NCBI GenBank assembly: GCA_020854035.1
Contig: JADZGE010000008.1
Span: forward strand, 21,188-85,187
DNA length: 64,000 bases
DNA from: Burkholderiales bacterium
GTDB taxonomy: Bacteria > Pseudomonadota > Gammaproteobacteria > Burkholderiales > SG8-41
Direction of reading: 5' to 3'
Shown: positions 8,615-17,631 of the stretch, piece by piece
How positions within the stretch are numbered: the first letter of the stretch is position 1
Layout: each line of letters starts with the position of its first letter
Position numbers and translations under genes: made by a program
Notes under the pieces: model-generated
The model's database searches: none
Told to the model about the DNA's origin: nothing
Seen by the model: the letters and a program-made list of their open reading frames with translations, nothing else

Positions 8615-10219
8615 TCACAGCGGCGAGAAGGTCACGCGCTCGAAGTTGGGCCCGCGGTCCATGAGGAGCTTCAGCTGGACCCGCTCGGACTTCTCCCGGT
8701 AGAGGTGGAGCTCGCGTCCCGGCGCGAACCAGCCCGGCAGGAGCACGAGGCTCGCCGGCAGCTTGCGCGCCGCGTCCTCGGGCACGAGCAGCGCGCGATC
8801 GTAGCGCGCCGCTTCCGGCCCGCGGGCGGCGCTGTTGCGGGCGGCGAGCGCCTGCGGGTTCGACGTGATGAGGCGCAGCCCCACCCAGATCCCGCCCGAT
8901 TCGTCGACGATCAGGCGCTGCACGGTGCCGAGGTAGAGGCTCCTGTTCGAGGGGTTCCGCAGTCCGAGGAGCTGGTTGTGCCCGATGCGGGTGGCCGGGC
9001 TGGGATCGCGGCACAGGCCGAGAAAACCCGAGGCGCTCTTGTTGACGATCACCCACGTCTCTATCGTGGCGCTGCGCTGGGAGACCATCGCGCGGTCGGT
9101 GCTCTCGGAGACGTAACCGAGCATGTCCATGTCCTGGCGCTCGCGCGCCGTGATTTCGCCCCCGGGCTGGCGGAACGCGCGGCCCGTCAAGCCGTAGTGG
9201 ATCGCGGCGATGTTGGGCGAAATCGTGACCACGATGCCCCCGGGGCTGCGCTCGTCCGCGCGTCCGGTGCCGGCGGCGCACCACTGCACGTGGAGCAGGG
9301 TGACGAGCTTCTCGCAGGCATCGCGCGGCATCTCGCCCAGGCCGAGCCCCGCCGGCGTCTCGCCCCGCCGCAATGCCGCCGCCGCCTGCCGCAGGACGCG
9401 GCCGAGGGCCTCCAGCTCGAGGTAGCGCGCCGCGGCGGGGGGCGACCCGGCCGCGAGCCCGGCGCCCCGATCCGAGTCTGGGTCGACGGCGATCACGGGC
9501 GCCGCGCCCTGGCGCGCCGGCGCGGCCGCGAGCGTGACGAGCGCGGCCCAGCTCTCCAGCCAGCGCTCCACGATATCCATCTGCGCCACGGTGAGCGCGT
9601 CGGGTTGCGCGAGCTGCGTGAGGAGCGCATGCAGGTAGGCGCCCGCGCAGCTCGTCGCCGCGACGCCGCGCCCCGCTTCGTCGTGCACGAGCTCCGCCGC
9701 GAGGCCCGCGGTCTCGGCGAACCGGTAGAGCCGGTGAAGCTGCCGCCACAGCGCGGCGGGCACCTTGCGGTAGACGCGGTTGTGCTCGCTCATGGCGAGC
9801 CCGGTCGCGCGGAGCGCGCGCTGGCAGATCAGCGCGGCGCGGGAGGCGAGCTCGGGCGCCGGCCCCGCCATCGCGTCGATCAGGCCGTCGTAACCGGCCG
9901 CGGCCGCGCTCCACACGTCCACCACGTCGTTCCAGCTCGCGCGGTCGTCGTCGTCGAGCGGTACCGGCCGGCCGAGATACTTCTTCGCGGCCGCCGCCTG
10001 GAGCGGCGCGGCGAGTTCGCGCAGGGCCTCGAGCAGTTCGAAGCGGGTGCCCGCGGGCAGGTTCGCCCCGGCGAGCGCGCGCGCCTGGGCGGCGAGCGCC
10101 CCGTGCGCGAGCCCGGTATCGGTGACGGGCAGACGCTCGCGCCAGGCCCGGAAGCTCGGGGCATCGAAGAACTGGAGCGCTGCCGCGGCGCTGCCTGCCG
10201 GGTCCGCCGGTGGGGGCAT
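8615..10219 (-). CDS. Unrecognised 534-residue protein, paralogue 2 of a tandem pair
   Basis: 534 residues, ATG start at 10217-10219; 275 bases separate it from its paralogue. Aligned landmarks: ALQFFDAPS, RFELLEALREL, AAAALRRGETPAGLGLGE, LHVQWCAAG, then GHNQLLGLRNPSN and RALLVPED...LVLLPGWF. Compared with paralogue 1 it retains a longer central stretch (IHYGLTGRAFRQPGGEITARE and SQRSATIETWVIVNKSASGF) that is shortened and serine/glycine-rich there, so this copy may be nearer the ancestral form. Soluble, no signal peptide. The beta-rich C-terminal half suggests a small-ligand or nucleotide-binding barrel, but that is inference only. Confidence 0.75.
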   Translation of the reverse strand: MPPPADPAGSAAAALQFFDAPSFRAWRERLPVTDTGLAHGALAAQARALAGANLPAGTRFELLEALRELAAPLQAAAAKKYLGRPVPLDDDDRASWNDVVDVWSAAAAGYDGLIDAMAGPAPELASRAALICQRALRATGLAMSEHNRVYRKVPAALWRQLHRLYRFAETAGLAAELVHDEAGRGVAATSCAGAYLHALLTQLAQPDALTVAQMDIVERWLESWAALVTLAAAPARQGAAPVIAVDPDSDRGAGLAAGSPPAAARYLELEALGRVLRQAAAALRRGETPAGLGLGEMPRDACEKLVTLLHVQWCAAGTGRADERSPGGIVVTISPNIAAIHYGLTGRAFRQPGGEITARERQDMDMLGYVSESTDRAMVSQRSATIETWVIVNKSASGFLGLCRDPSPATRIGHNQLLGLRNPSNRSLYLGTVQRLIVDESGGIWVGLRLITSNPQALAARNSAARGPEAARYDRALLVPEDAARKLPASLVLLPGWFAPGRELHLYREKSERVQLKLLMDRGPNFERVTFSPL

Positions 10220-10332
10220 GGCTCGCCTTTCGGGTGAGGGAGGCGGCGATTATCGCAGCGCGGTCTTCCCGCGGGCAACCGCCCTCCCGGGGCCGCAGAC
10301 CGGGAACGATGGACCGGGGACGGCCATCGCGC

Positions 10333-10728
10333 TCATCCCGCGAGCGCCGCGATGGCCCAGTAACGGGCGAACTTGCCGGTTGCGATGAAGGCGAGGCAGC
10401 GCCACGGATCGAGCCGCAGCCAGCCGGCGGCGACGCACAGCGGGTCGCCGATGAGGGGCACCCACGAGAGGAGGAGGGCGGGCGCGCCGTACTTGCGCAC
10501 GGTCTCGATCCCCTTCACCGGTTCGCCGCGCGGGATGAGTCGCCCGACGAGCCAGGAGGACAGGCCGCCCAGGGTATTGCCGGCCGTCGCGACCGCGAGC
10601 GCGATCCACGGCGCGCCGGGATCCGCGCGCAGCACCGCGTAGAGCACCGCCTCCGAGCCGCCCGGCAGCAGCGTGGCGGCGAGAAAACTCGAGGCGAACA
10701 GCGCCCACAGACCGGCTTCTTCGCTCAT
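10333..10728 (-). CDS. YqaA-family (DedA-like) inner-membrane protein
   Basis: 131 residues from the ATG at 10726-10728, with four hydrophobic segments. The SNARE-associated/DedA-related signature is clear: FLAATLLPGGSEAVL near the N-terminus, GNTLGGLSSWLVGR in the middle, and GDPLCVAAGWLRLD plus FIATGKFARYWAIA at the end. The length suits the compact YqaA subgroup. DedA-superfamily proteins are linked to undecaprenyl phosphate or phospholipid flipping; YqaA itself is uncharacterised. It is isolated from neighbours by more than 100 bases on each side. Confidence 0.85.
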   Translation of the reverse strand: MSEEAGLWALFASSFLAATLLPGGSEAVLYAVLRADPGAPWIALAVATAGNTLGGLSSWLVGRLIPRGEPVKGIETVRKYGAPALLLSWVPLIGDPLCVAAGWLRLDPWRCLAFIATGKFARYWAIAALAG

Positions 10729-10979
10729 CGGGATGCGGCACCCCGGCGCGGCGTGCACGAATGGCGGCGAACGCCCGAGTGTACGCGGGCGGCGAGCCGC
10801 GGTGTGACCCGCGGGGAGGACGGGCGCGAAGGCGTCGCGTTTTTCCTCCTCAAATTGACGCGCGCGCGGCCGATCCCGGATAATTCGGCTCCCGCGCGCC
10901 GGCCGCGGGTCGCGCGCACCCCGCGGCCGGCGCGTTTCGCCGGGTGCGGATTTCGTCGCCGCCAGGGAAGGCCTTTCCG

Positions 10980-11056
10980 ATGGCGCATGCCATGGATCTT
11001 TCCCGGTTGTGCGCATCTACTGCGTCGGCCGCAACTACGCGGAGCATGTGCGATGA
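10980..11056 (+). pseudogene. Fragment of a fumarylpyruvate hydrolase-type (FAH family) gene
   Basis: In frame 2 the plus strand encodes FPVVRIYCVGRNYAEHVR followed by TGA at 11054-11056. RIYCVGRNYAxH is the highly conserved N-terminal motif of fumarylpyruvate/acylpyruvate hydrolases of the FAH family. The remaining ~200 residues are absent: the frame stops where a GATGAAGT tandem repeat starts. The whole gap 10729-11151 holds no intact gene, only this remnant and the repeat. Confidence 0.55.
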
Positions 11057-11099
11057 AGTGATGAAGTGATGGAGTGATGTGAGGAAGTGATGGGGTGAT
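11052..11099 (+). repeat. Imperfect tandem repeat of GATGAAGT
   Basis: Units GATGAAGT, GATGAAGT, GATGGAGT, then degenerate GATGTGAG, GAAGTGAT, GGGGTGAT. It begins exactly at the truncated end of the FAH-family fragment and ends about 50 bases before the aldo/keto reductase start. Confidence 0.75.
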
Positions 11100-11151
11100 C
11101 CCGCGAGACTGGATCAGCGGGTCACCGAAGCACCGGTCGAAGGAGGCGACG

Positions 11152-12153
<1,002 letters not shown>

Positions 12154-12161
12154 CGGTAGTT

Positions 12162-12253
12162 CGTTGCCGCGGCGGCGCGGCGATAGCAGAGGGGCCGCTC
12201 TTGCGGGACCGCGGGAAGGGCTTTCTCCGCGGGCCCCGCGTCTCCGTGGCAAT
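12162..12253. repeat. Inverted repeat pair, family A (diverged)
   Basis: GTTGCCGCGGCGGCGCGGCG (12163-12182) faces TTCTCCGCGGGCCCCGCGTC-type sequence ending GTCTCCGTGGCAA (to 12252). Same organisation as the other family A pairs, but more decayed. It fills most of the gap between the reductase and the lipoprotein gene. Confidence 0.5.
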
Positions 12254-12347
12254 TCCAGATCCGGCGACGGCCGGCCGGAATAGACCGGCCGCACGCGGTG
12301 TTTGCGTGTTGCGGGCTTTGCCCGCCTGACGACGAACGGAGGCGCCC

Positions 12348-12764
12348 ATGCTGCGTATCGTGCTGATCGCATTGCTGCTCGCGGGCTGTGCGGAACTGCC
12401 GCAAAGCCCGGCCGATGTCCAGGCGAGGCGCTTCGAGCCCGTTCCCGGGAAGGCCGTGATCTATATCGTGCGCACGCCCCTCGATTCCGAGGAGATGGGC
12501 GGCCTCGTGCTGGACGACGGCGGCCAGATCACGACTTTCGGCGGCACGTATTACCGCTGGGAGACGGCGCCCGGCGCCCACCGCGTGACGGGCCTCGGCG
12601 CCGCCAATGTCACGGTGACGCTCGACACCGCCCCGGGCGGAATCTACTTCGTGCAGCACACCGTCACGGGAACCCGGCGCTCCGGCCCGCAGAACTACCG
12701 CCTGACCCGGGTCGGGGAGCAGGAAGGCCGCGCGATGGTGGCGCGCTCGACGCTCCTCCGCTGA
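12348..12764 (+). CDS. Small outer- or inner-membrane lipoprotein, DUF2846-like
   Basis: 138 residues with a short type II signal: MLRIVLIALLLAGCAELPQ, lipobox LLAG|C at Cys14; the +2 Ala would favour outer-membrane sorting. The mature part is a beta-rich domain (VIYIVRTPLD, GGQITTFGGTYYRWETAPG, IYFVQHTVTG) similar to DUF2846-type lipoproteins of unknown function. GGAGG lies 6 bases before the ATG. No functional partner is adjacent. Confidence 0.75.
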   Translation: MLRIVLIALLLAGCAELPQSPADVQARRFEPVPGKAVIYIVRTPLDSEEMGGLVLDDGGQITTFGGTYYRWETAPGAHRVTGLGAANVTVTLDTAPGGIYFVQHTVTGTRRSGPQNYRLTRVGEQEGRAMVARSTLLR

Positions 12765-12769
12765 CACCT

Positions 12770-12870
12770 CACGCAAGGAACGCGAGGCGGGCTGTTGCCT
12801 CGCGCGAGTCTTCGAGGGCACGCAAGAGACGAGCAAGGCAGGAACGCTTTCCTTCCGTCCTTTGCGTTCG
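12770..12870. repeat. Inverted repeat pair (CGCAAGGAACGCGAGG type)
   Basis: CACGCAAGGAACGCGAGG (12770-12787) and CCTTCCGTCCTTTGCGTTCG (12851-12870) are imperfect reverse complements. A related sequence (GCGCGAAGCACGCGAAACGC) lies near 15172-15192, after the porin. Confidence 0.5.
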
Positions 12871-12879
12871 GGCGGCGGC

Positions 12880-13422
12880 TCAAGCTCGGCCGGGGTAGAG
12901 GCGGATCGGCGAGGGCGCGGGAGGCGCCGGCGGCAGCGATTCGCCGCGGCTCGCGAGTTCCGCCATGTCGCGCTGGAATTCCGGCGGCCCGAACGCCGAG
13001 ACCGATTGCTGGCGTGTGTAGGCGCCGTTCTCCACGATCTGCTCCGAGTAGAGGAGCATGCGGTTTTCGCGCTCCGCGAATTGCCTGAGCCAGTTCAACG
13101 CGCGCGGCGGAATTCTCCTGCCGACGGGAACCGCGACATCGACCGGCAGCCCGCGCCAGCGGTGCTGGTCGAGGAGCACGATGACTTTCGCTTCGTTCGG
13201 CTTCATCCAGTCGGGGAGCGGACTTTGCTCCATGCGCCAGCCGCAGATGAATTGCACGCACGGATCGACCGGGCGGTGCTCGTAGTCGTCGCAGCCCGCG
13301 CCGGTGCTGTGCGGGCAGGGATGACCGGGATAGGCGGGCATCCCGTTCACCCTGATCTGGAGCCAGCCGTCGCAGCAGGCGGTACAGGGCCGGCACTCGC
13401 GTGAATGCGGTTTCTTCGCCAA
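12880..13422 (-). CDS. Cysteine-cluster (YkgJ-like) metal-binding protein
   Basis: About 180 residues. The N-terminal part carries CRPCTACC (CxxCxxCC), then PGHPCPHS, GCDDYEHRPVDPC and CGWRME; this spacing is typical of YkgJ/UPF0153-type zinc or Fe-S cysteine-cluster proteins. The rest is helical with no membrane segment. The start is uncertain: the frame is open to 13593, but a TTG at 13420-13422 preceded by GAGAGG gives the natural-looking start just before the first cluster. Function unknown. It is transcribed divergently from the porin across a 424-base gap. Confidence 0.65.
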   Translation of the reverse strand: MAKKPHSRECRPCTACCDGWLQIRVNGMPAYPGHPCPHSTGAGCDDYEHRPVDPCVQFICGWRMEQSPLPDWMKPNEAKVIVLLDQHRWRGLPVDVAVPVGRRIPPRALNWLRQFAERENRMLLYSEQIVENGAYTRQQSVSAFGPPEFQRDMAELASRGESLPPAPPAPSPIRLYPGRA

Positions 13423-13631
13423 GCGCGCCTCTCGTCGTGAGGGAGTAGATTGAACGCAATGGCGCGAGGATGTGTCAACCGGCGCCTTTTGCCCCGGCCT
13501 TGCACTCGATGTCCGGCGCGCATCCGGGGCGAACGCCGCGCCGGCTGCGAACCGGTCCTCGTGGTACAAATCGCCACATTTCGAGAAGTCCATCTAACCC
13601 GTTGCTTTTGTTTTGTATTTTCCATAAGCCC

Positions 13632-13650
13632 CCCGGGTTGACCACCCGGG
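13632..13650 (+). promoter_or_regulatory. Hairpin 1 upstream of porin
   Basis: Perfect 7-base stem CCCGGGT / ACCCGGG with loop TGACC. It is part of the 424-base gap 13423-13846, which otherwise contains AT-richer DNA than its surroundings, consistent with a regulated 5' region for the porin. Confidence 0.45.
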
Positions 13651-13659
13651 CGCGCGGGG

Positions 13660-13679
13660 TTGTTGCATACCCGCAACAA
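13660..13679 (+). promoter_or_regulatory. Hairpin 2 upstream of porin
   Basis: Perfect 7-base stem TTGTTGC / GCAACAA with loop ATACCC, nine bases after hairpin 1. Could act as an operator or in a structured leader; no protein or sRNA target can be named. Confidence 0.4.
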
Positions 13680-13846
13680 GCCGATTGAAAACATGAGGAA
13701 AACCGCCCGTTATTGTTGCTCCGGAGACGATGTGTCCGGCAAACTGGGTCCAACCTCGCCGGAAGATTGGGGGGGCGCATCGGGATAGTCGCAAACACGT
13801 GATGCGATCGGCCCAGGCGCAAGTAAACTTCTAAAGGAGATTTGGC

Positions 13847-15049
13847 ATGCAGAAAAAACTATTGGCTGTAGCGGTCGCGGGAGCGCTCGTTGCGCCGGCC
13901 GCCGCGCTGGCACAGACCAGCACGGTGCAGATTTACGGTCAGGTCACGTATGAGTACGGCTCGGCGGATCAGGGTTCGGGCCGGCCGAGCGTGGATTACG
14001 CCGACACCCCGGGCGGCAGCGCCATCGGCTTCCGCGGCGAAGAGAAGCTCGGCGGCAACCTCTCCGCGTGGTTCCAGTGCGAAACCTCCGCCGACATCCG
14101 CGGCATAGACAGCGTCGGCCTCTGCTCGCGCAACAGCGCGGTCGGTTTCAAGGGCGCGTTCGGTAACGTGCACTTCGGCAAGTGGGATACGCCGATGAAG
14201 CGCGCGTTGAACCAGGGCTCGGTCGGCGCCGAGGAAACCGGTATCCTGGGCATGTCCTTCCTCGCCTTCGGCGGGTCGGGCGGCGCGGATGCGACCGGCA
14301 CGGGTTCGGATGCCCCGAACCGCCAGCGCTGGAAGCGCCGTGAGTCGAGCCTCGCCTACTACGAGTCCCCGGTCTTCAACGGCTTCCAGGTTCTTGCGGC
14401 GTTCTCGCCCGGCAACCGGGCGTCCGACCTGCCGGTTTCCGACCTCGACGCGAACCCCAACCACAAGCCGCGCGTGTGGTCGCTTGCCGGCACCTACGTG
14501 AACGGGCCGCTCGCGATTGGCCTGGGTTACGAGAAGCACTCGGAGTTCGGCGCGCACCAGGCCGGGGCGACGACCGACCTCGACGACGATGCGTGGAGCC
14601 TCTCCGCGTCCTACGTGTTCATGGGCAAGGTCAAGGTGGGCTTCACCTACCTCGACGCGAACTACGAAACGGGCCCTGGCCGCGACATGGACAAGCAGAC
14701 GTGGACCATCGGGGTTGACTGGAGCATCACCGGGCCGCACAGCGTGCACGCCCAGTACGCCTATGCCGACGATACCGACGGCAACAGCACGGTCTCCATC
14801 GGCGGCAATGGCGGCATTACCTCGCCGTTGACGGCCGCGGGCGTATCGCGCGGCGGCGGTACCGGTGGCGACGCGTTCTCGCTCGCCTACCAGTACGCGT
14901 TCTCCAAGCGCACGTCGATCCGGTTTGCCTACGTGAAGGTGAATAACGACTCGAACACCGCGGCCTACCGCCTCGGCAATACCGCGGCGCACCTGCGGAC
15001 CGGCGAAAACGTGGATTCCTTCGGGTTCCTCATCCGCCACCGGTTCTAA
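13847..15049 (+). CDS. Gram-negative porin (Burkholderia/Neisseria type)
   Basis: 400 residues with a Sec signal peptide MQKKLLAVAVAGALVAPAAALA cleaved before QTSTVQIYGQV. The mature chain shows alternating beta strands and the landmarks of beta-class general porins: VQIYGQVTYEYG at the start, FRGEEKLGGNLSAWFQCE, RNSAVGFKGAFGNVHFGKWDTP (with the L3 loop after it), SLAYYESPVFNGFQ, and a C-terminal strand ending in IRHRF, the terminal Phe used by the BAM machinery. AAGGAG sits 7 bases before the ATG. A trimeric 16-stranded channel in the outer membrane is expected. Followed by a strong terminator. Confidence 0.95.
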   Translation: MQKKLLAVAVAGALVAPAAALAQTSTVQIYGQVTYEYGSADQGSGRPSVDYADTPGGSAIGFRGEEKLGGNLSAWFQCETSADIRGIDSVGLCSRNSAVGFKGAFGNVHFGKWDTPMKRALNQGSVGAEETGILGMSFLAFGGSGGADATGTGSDAPNRQRWKRRESSLAYYESPVFNGFQVLAAFSPGNRASDLPVSDLDANPNHKPRVWSLAGTYVNGPLAIGLGYEKHSEFGAHQAGATTDLDDDAWSLSASYVFMGKVKVGFTYLDANYETGPGRDMDKQTWTIGVDWSITGPHSVHAQYAYADDTDGNSTVSIGGNGGITSPLTAAGVSRGGGTGGDAFSLAYQYAFSKRTSIRFAYVKVNNDSNTAAYRLGNTAAHLRTGENVDSFGFLIRHRF

Positions 15050-15078
15050 TAGAACGACGACTCGCCGGTATCGGCAAG

Positions 15079-15108
15079 ACGGGCGCTCTCGGGCGCCCGT
15101 TTTTTTTT
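15079..15108 (+). terminator. Rho-independent terminator of the porin gene
   Basis: Stem ACGGGCGC / GCGCCCGT (8 base pairs, loop TCTCGG) directly followed by nine T residues. Confidence 0.93.
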
Positions 15109-15223
15109 GGTGCGCCCGGCAGGCGGACAGGGATTGCCTTGGCGGGTTTGGCGCGAGGCAGGTGTCATCTCGCGCGAAGCACGCGAAACGCGCACAGCGT
15201 GACCCCTGCCGCTCCGCCGTTCA

Positions 15224-17467
15224 TCAGCCCGTGATCCGCAGGTAGATCGCCTCCAGCGCCCGCGTCAATGCCTCGGTGTCGAAGAGTGCCGAGTGCTCTC
15301 TTGCGTGCGCCACGCGGGCGCGTATCGAGTCCAGCCGCGCGGGCTGCGTTGCGAGCGCCGCGGCGAGGGCTGCGTACTCTTCGAGCGACCGGGTGACGAG
15401 ATCCGGCAGCCCGGCGGCGGTCAGGATGCTGCCGGACACGCGCGCGGCGAAAGTCTCACCCGCCAACGCGATCGCCGGGCAGCCGCACCACAGCGCGTCG
15501 GAGAGCGTCGTGTGCGAGGTGTAGGGAAACGTGTCGAGCGCGAGGTCCGCGGCGCGGTAGCGGGCGAGGTGCCGCGCGTTCGCGAGTTTCGGCGCGAGCA
15601 CGATGCGCTCCGGGGCCATGCCGTGGGCCCGCGCGGCCGCGACGAGGTTCGCGCCCGCGAGCGAGTGACCTTCGAGCAGCCACAGCACGCCCCCCGGGAC
15701 GGCGCCGAGGAGCCGCATCCACGCCGCGAATAGCTCCGGTGAGATCTTGTTCGCCTGGTTGAAGCAGCAGAACACGAACGCGTCATCGGGCAGGCCGTAG
15801 TCGCCGCGGCTTGCGGTCGCGGCGACCTCGCGCTTGCGGTCGTTCGGCTGGTAGCAGTGCGGCAGGCGCACGACGCGCTCCGAGTACGCGCCTTCGAGCT
15901 CCGGGGGCACGATGACAGGATCGGCGATGAGGTAATCGATGAATGCCGCGCCCGTCGTGCCGGGATAGCCGAGCCACGCGGCCTGCACGCGGCAGGGGCG
16001 GCGCGCCATGATGGCAAGGCGGTCGCCCACGGTGTAGCCCTTGAGATCGACGAGGAGGTCGAGGCCATCCTCGCGGATCCGGCGGGCGGCGGCTTCGTCG
16101 GCTTCGCGCGCGATGTCGACGAAGTGCTCGCACGCGGCGCGGAAGCGCAGGCGGAGGGGCGTATCCTCCCGCGGCCCGTGCGAGTAGGCGAAGATCTCGA
16201 AACGCTCCCGGTCGTGCAGTTCCAGCGCCTCCACGACGAGGTGGCCGACTGCGTGCTCCTGGAAGTCCGATGAGAGGTAGCCCACCCGCAAGCGCGCTCC
16301 GCGCGCGCGCGCGGCGGGTGGCTCGCCCTTCACCGCGCCGAAGCGCTCGCGCGCCCAGCGGCGCGTGTAGTCGAGCTGCTGCGCCGGGGTGGTCGGCTCG
16401 CAGAGCAGCCAGAACGGGCTGCCGAGTTCCGTGGACCGCGCGAGCCTGGGCTCGACCTCGGTCCACGCGGCGTGCCACCTCGGCCAGTCGCATGCCTGGC
16501 GCGACTCGTAGGCGAGCATGCCGACGAGGATCTCCGCGCGCGTGCGCGCGTACCCGGCCTCGATGGTGGCGAGGGCGGCATCGAGCCGGCCGCTGACGAG
16601 ATCGACGTTGGCGAGCGTGACGAAGGCGGGTGCCCCGGCGCCACCCTCCGCCGCCCGGCGGGCGCAGGCTTCGGCTTCTTGCAGTTCCCCGGCGTCGAAG
16701 AGGGCGCCCGCCAGCACGGCACAGGCGCGCGCGTTGTCCGGCTGAGTCGCGAGAGCGGCACGCAGGTGATCGATGGCTTCGCTCGTGCGGCCAACCGCGA
16801 GAGCCGCCGAGGCGAGCCCTTCGCGCGCGAGCGCCGCGTCGGCGGCCCCGGGAGAGGCGGCCAGCACACGCTCGAACCAGCGGCGCGCCGCCTCGGGTTC
16901 GCCGCGCGCCAGTGCGAGCACCCCCAGGTTGTACGCCGCATCGGGGTGCCCCGGCTTGAGCCGCAGCGCTTCCTCGAGCCGCGCCGTCGCGGCGGTCGCG
17001 TTCCCGGCGAGGGCGAGCGCCCTGCCGAGGTTGATCAGGCAGTCGGCGTCCTCGGGGGCCATCGCCCGCGCGCGCTCGAGCGCCGCCGTCGCGTCGCCCA
17101 CGCGACCGAGCTCGATGAGCGCGATACCGAGCCGCATGTGCACCGATGCCGGCGCGCCCGGCAGCGCCGCGGCGCTCGCGAGCGCGCCCCGCGCCGCGGC
17201 GGGCTCGCCGAGCATGAGATGCGCGAGCCCGAAATGCTCCAGCGCGGCGCCGTGGTGCGGCTCGATCTCGAGCACCCGCGCGAGCGGCGGCACCGCCTCG
17301 CGCGGCCGGCCCTCGGCGACCAGGCAGACCCCGTGCAGGCACAACGCATCGGGATTGCGCGGCGCCTCGCGCAGGGCGAGCTCGACGAGCGCGCGCGCGC
17401 GCGCCGCGTCGCCCGCGTTGAGCAGTTCGTGCGCCTGTCTGAGCTTCCGGTTGAGCGATGCCGACAT
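15224..17467 (-). CDS. TPR protein with O-GlcNAc transferase (SPINDLY-type) domain
   Basis: 747 residues. Residues 1-340 are tandem tetratricopeptide repeats (for example LINLGRALALAGNATAATARL, AAYNLGVLALARGEPEAARRW). The C-terminal ~370 residues form a GT41 glycosyltransferase: LRVGYLSSDFQEHAVGHL, DLLVDLKGYTVGDRLAIMARRPCRVQAAWLGYPGTTG, FVFCCFNQANKISPELFAAWMRLLGAVPG, LALDTFPYTSHTTLSDALWCGCPAIAL. Such enzymes transfer a sugar (GlcNAc or fucose in eukaryotes) to Ser/Thr; bacterial acceptors are mostly unknown. No signal peptide, so cytoplasmic. Stand-alone gene, divergent from mgtE, with no obvious acceptor protein alongside. Confidence 0.9.
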   Translation of the reverse strand: MSASLNRKLRQAHELLNAGDAARARALVELALREAPRNPDALCLHGVCLVAEGRPREAVPPLARVLEIEPHHGAALEHFGLAHLMLGEPAAARGALASAAALPGAPASVHMRLGIALIELGRVGDATAALERARAMAPEDADCLINLGRALALAGNATAATARLEEALRLKPGHPDAAYNLGVLALARGEPEAARRWFERVLAASPGAADAALAREGLASAALAVGRTSEAIDHLRAALATQPDNARACAVLAGALFDAGELQEAEACARRAAEGGAGAPAFVTLANVDLVSGRLDAALATIEAGYARTRAEILVGMLAYESRQACDWPRWHAAWTEVEPRLARSTELGSPFWLLCEPTTPAQQLDYTRRWARERFGAVKGEPPAARARGARLRVGYLSSDFQEHAVGHLVVEALELHDRERFEIFAYSHGPREDTPLRLRFRAACEHFVDIAREADEAAARRIREDGLDLLVDLKGYTVGDRLAIMARRPCRVQAAWLGYPGTTGAAFIDYLIADPVIVPPELEGAYSERVVRLPHCYQPNDRKREVAATASRGDYGLPDDAFVFCCFNQANKISPELFAAWMRLLGAVPGGVLWLLEGHSLAGANLVAAARAHGMAPERIVLAPKLANARHLARYRAADLALDTFPYTSHTTLSDALWCGCPAIALAGETFAARVSGSILTAAGLPDLVTRSLEEYAALAAALATQPARLDSIRARVAHAREHSALFDTEALTRALEAIYLRITG

Positions 17468-17548
17468 GGTGCCGGGCTCCCGCGCGCGAAGCCGCGCCGC
17501 GCCCCGCGCAATTGTAACCGCGCGTCCCCGCTTCCCCGCCTCGCGAGC

Positions 17549-17577
17549 GTGCCTCGACGCGAAATAGGTTCTAGAAT
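17549..17577 (+). promoter_or_regulatory. Promoter of mgtE (module shared with rpe)
   Basis: GTGCCT (-35) and TAGAAT (-10) with a 17-base spacer that contains CGAAATAGG. The same arrangement, with identical spacing, occurs 55 bases before rpe (38220-38248). Confidence 0.6.
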
Positions 17578-17631
17578 CGCCGGGTCGCGCGCGCGGATCG
17601 CGGGCGGGCGACGAAACGCGGCCGCGGCGCC

